Shown here piece by piece: positions 61,962 to 64,000 of a DNA stretch of 64,000 bases. The notes beneath the pieces are model-generated. The model worked only from the letters and a program-made list of their open reading frames with translations, was not told where the DNA came from and ran no database searches. This DNA is from Pseudomonas sp. GM41(2012) (GTDB lineage Bacteria > Pseudomonadota > Gammaproteobacteria > Pseudomonadales > Pseudomonadaceae), in NCBI RefSeq assembly GCF_000282315.2, contig NZ_AKJN02000007.1, positions 310,001-374,000 of the forward strand, written 5' to 3'. Both the position numbers and the translations under genes were made by a program. Positions within the stretch are counted from its first letter, which is position 1; every line of letters begins with the position of its first letter.

Positions 61962-62903
61962 ATGTCCTCTCGCGAAATCCGCATCGCCACCCGTAAAAGT
62001 GCACTCGCCCTGTGGCAGGCCGAATACGTCAAAGCCCGTCTGGAAGAGGCCCATCCGGGTCTGCTCGTGACGTTGGTGCCCATGGTCAGTCGCGGTGACA
62101 AGTTGCTCGACTCGCCACTGTCGAAAATCGGCGGCAAGGGCCTGTTCGTCAAAGAACTGGAAACCGCGCTGCTGGAAAACGAAGCCGACATCGCAGTGCA
62201 CTCGATGAAAGACGTGCCGATGGACTTCCCTGAAGGTCTCGGTCTGTTTTGCATCTGTGAGCGCGAAGACCCGCGCGATGCATTCGTCTCCAACACCTAC
62301 GCCAGCCTGGACGAATTGCCGCAAGGCAGCATCGTCGGCACCTCCAGCCTGCGCCGTCAGGCCCAGTTGCTGACCCGTCGTCCGGACCTGGAAATTCGCT
62401 TCCTGCGCGGCAACGTCAACACGCGCCTGGCCAAGCTCGATGCCGGTGAATACGACGCCATTATCCTCGCCGCCGCCGGCCTGATTCGTCTCGGCTTTGA
62501 AGATCGGATTACCTCGGCCATCAGCGTCGACGACAGTCTGCCGGCCGGTGGCCAAGGTGCGGTGGGTATCGAATGCCGCAGCGTCGACAGCGAAATTCAC
62601 GCGCTGTTGGCACCGCTGCACCATCAGGACACCGCCACCCGCGTGACCGCCGAACGTGCTCTCAACAAACATTTGAATGGCGGCTGCCAAGTGCCGATCG
62701 CCTGCTATGCCGTGCTTGAAGGCGAGCAGATCTGGTTGCGGGGTCTTGTCGGTGATCCGAACGGCGGTCTGCTGCTCAGCGCCGAGGCTCGTGCGCCACG
62801 TAGCGACGCCGAAGCCTTGGGCGTGCAAGTGGCTGAAGACCTGTTGAGTCAAGGCGCCAACGACATTCTGAAAGCAGTCTACGGCGAGGCAGGTCACGAG
62901 TGA
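61962..62903 (+). CDS. hemC: Porphobilinogen deaminase (hydroxymethylbilane synthase)
   Basis: 313 residues. The substrate site has Asp in H-S-M-K-D-V-P (about residue 80) and the dipyrromethane cofactor cysteine is in N-G-G-C-Q-V-P (about 242). It joins four porphobilinogens for haem. The gene overlaps hemD by four bases (GTGA). Confidence 0.97.
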   Translation: MSSREIRIATRKSALALWQAEYVKARLEEAHPGLLVTLVPMVSRGDKLLDSPLSKIGGKGLFVKELETALLENEADIAVHSMKDVPMDFPEGLGLFCICEREDPRDAFVSNTYASLDELPQGSIVGTSSLRRQAQLLTRRPDLEIRFLRGNVNTRLAKLDAGEYDAIILAAAGLIRLGFEDRITSAISVDDSLPAGGQGAVGIECRSVDSEIHALLAPLHHQDTATRVTAERALNKHLNGGCQVPIACYAVLEGEQIWLRGLVGDPNGGLLLSAEARAPRSDAEALGVQVAEDLLSQGANDILKAVYGEAGHE

Positions 62904-63667
62904 CGGGTTGGCGCCTGCTGCTGACGCGTCCCGCGGATGAGTCGGCGGCGCTGAGCAGTCTTTTGGCCGAAAAGGGGATTTTCAGCAGCAGTTTGCCGCT
63001 TTTGGAGATCGAGCCGATTCCTGCTTCTGACACAATGCGCGAGATGATTCAGGGACTGGATCGCTATTGCGCGGTGATCGTGGTCAGCAAGCCGGCCGCC
63101 AGAATTGCCTTGGATCTGCTCGACAGGTATCGGCCGCAACCCCCTCGTTTGAAGTGGTTCAGCGTGGGGGCCGCCACCGCGCAGATCCTCGAGGATCGCG
63201 GGTTGGACATCAGCTTTCCGGTGGAGGGCGATGACAGCGAAGCCTTGCTTGAACTTCCTCAGTTGCGCGAGGCAATCGCGCGGCCCGCTCCACGCGTGCT
63301 GATCATGCGTGGGGAGGGCGGGCGCGAGTTGCTGGCTGAGCGTTTGCGCGAGCTTGGTGCTAGTGTCGAGTATCTGGAGTTGTACCGCCGCGACCTGCCG
63401 CAGTACCCGCCGGCAGCGCTGCCTGACCGGATCGAAGCGGAACGCTTGAACGGGCTGGTGGTCAGCAGTGGACAGGGTTTTGAGCACCTGCATCAATTGG
63501 CCGGCGATGCCTGGCCGCAATTGGCGCGGTTGCCGTTGTTTGTTCCAAGCCCCAGGGTCGCCGAGCTGGCACGTGCCGCCGGGGCCCAAACAGTTGTGGA
63601 TTGTCGTGGCGCCAGTGCCGCGGCTTTGCTGACGGCGTTGCGGGAGCATCCCGGACCCGTTCTCTAA
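62900..63667 (+). CDS. hemD: Uroporphyrinogen-III synthase
   Basis: 255 residues from a GTG overlapping the hemC stop. Two-domain fold with V-S-K-P-A-A near residue 50 and G-E-G-G-R-E-L-L-A near 138; the family is variable and the position confirms it. It closes hydroxymethylbilane to uroporphyrinogen III. Confidence 0.95.
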   Translation: MTGWRLLLTRPADESAALSSLLAEKGIFSSSLPLLEIEPIPASDTMREMIQGLDRYCAVIVVSKPAARIALDLLDRYRPQPPRLKWFSVGAATAQILEDRGLDISFPVEGDDSEALLELPQLREAIARPAPRVLIMRGEGGRELLAERLRELGASVEYLELYRRDLPQYPPAALPDRIEAERLNGLVVSSGQGFEHLHQLAGDAWPQLARLPLFVPSPRVAELARAAGAQTVVDCRGASAAALLTALREHPGPVL

Positions 63668-63683
63668 TGCAAAGGATGGATAC

Positions 63684-64000
63684 GTGAGCGAAACAGCCTT
63701 GCCTAAAGATGACGTCAAGCCAGTGCTCGATGCACCGGTTGAAGCACCGGTTGAAACCGGGCCACCTGCTGCAGTGCAGCGCCGAGGCAATGGGCTGGCA
63801 ATCGTCGCGCTGCTGCTGGGCGCTGCCGGTGTCGCCGTGGGCGGTTGGGGAGTCTGGCAGGTGCGTCACCTGCAAGCCAATACTCAACTGCAGTTGAGTC
63901 AGGTCCAGGCATTGAACGATCAGGCACAGGACCTGAAGCTCAATGAGCAACGCCTGACTGCTCGCCTGGAGCAGATGCCTGCCGCCGCCGAGCTCGATGC
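63684..64000 (+). CDS. hemX: HemX-like membrane protein, N-terminal part (runs off the window)
   Basis: The first 105 residues of a protein that continues past the window. It starts with GTG at 63684 (AAAGGA 8 bases upstream), 16 bases after hemD. A short proline/valine-rich cytosolic start (P-V-E-A-P-V-E-T) is followed by one membrane helix (about 37-58) and a coiled coil. HemX homologues follow hemD in pseudomonads; they are annotated as uroporphyrinogen methyltransferases, but that activity is doubtful. Confidence 0.85.
   Translation, partial: MSETALPKDDVKPVLDAPVEAPVETGPPAAVQRRGNGLAIVALLLGAAGVAVGGWGVWQVRHLQANTQLQLSQVQALNDQAQDLKLNEQRLTARLEQMPAAAELD

Noticed and set aside
1..64000. tRNA genes, rRNA, CRISPR arrays and insertion sequences
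   Set aside because: I saw no cloverleaf-type sequence, no regularly spaced direct repeats of CRISPR type and no transposase frame by reading alone; a dedicated search could still find a tRNA I missed.

Overview
The window is a chromosomal segment of a fluorescent Pseudomonas (P. fluorescens group). Evidence: high GC with Pseudomonas-style codon use; many palindromic REP-type repeats built on TGTAGGAGC, TGTGGGAGC and TGTGGCGAGGGGGC arms; and a gene order that, from memory, follows the P. aeruginosa PAO1 block from dadA (PA5304) to hemX (PA5258). No rRNA, tRNA, CRISPR array or insertion sequence was seen.

Layout. 0-4 kb: end of an MFS transporter, a PLD-type lipoprotein, and a MocR regulator divergent from a DUF1127 protein. 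4-10 kb: amine and amino-acid catabolism (PuuB-like oxidase, DadR, DadA, a RidA-like deaminase, DadX, PauR). 10-22 kb: cytochrome c5, a CoA hydrolase/transferase, xpt, rep, the c-di-GMP phosphodiesterase ProE, a MATE exporter, a LysR regulator and a chemoreceptor. 22.4-38.9 kb: one long minus-strand operon of eleven genes. 39-45 kb: a sugar-epimerase-like protein, an AT-rich orphan, comM, and a variable mini-island with a GNAT-like enzyme, a 56-residue protein and a BRO-N protein. 44.5-48 kb: ubiK, glnK-amtB, yjbQ, sutA. 48-54 kb: HAD phosphatase, xerC, DUF484, dapF, lysA, lppL, cyaY, rnk. 54-64 kb: cyaA, small conserved genes, GST, argH, algR, hemC-hemD-hemX (hemX cut by the window end).

The most interesting part is the eleven-gene operon. 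In order of transcription it encodes SrfA, SrfB (actin/Hsp70-fold ATPase), SrfC (dynamin-like GTPase), a bitopic membrane protein, a secreted VWA protein resembling the C-terminal part of the type VI kinase PpkA, an ABC ATPase and FtsX-type permease (TagT/TagS-like), a periplasmic FGE-fold protein (TagR-like), two lipoproteins (one in the TagQ position) and a second VWA protein. It looks like the TagQRST-PpkA sensing module of type VI secretion joined to the Srf ATPase/GTPase pair, with no type VI structural gene or kinase domain present. I infer an envelope-spanning, nucleotide-driven machine whose output is unknown.

Other highlights: two NtrC-type sites and a sigma-54 promoter before glnK; two ATCTGTA repeats spaced 30 bp at the MocR/DUF1127 promoter; three copies of a ~60-bp repeat that punctuate the mini-island at 42.4-44.5 kb; and algR without the neighbouring algZ kinase gene.
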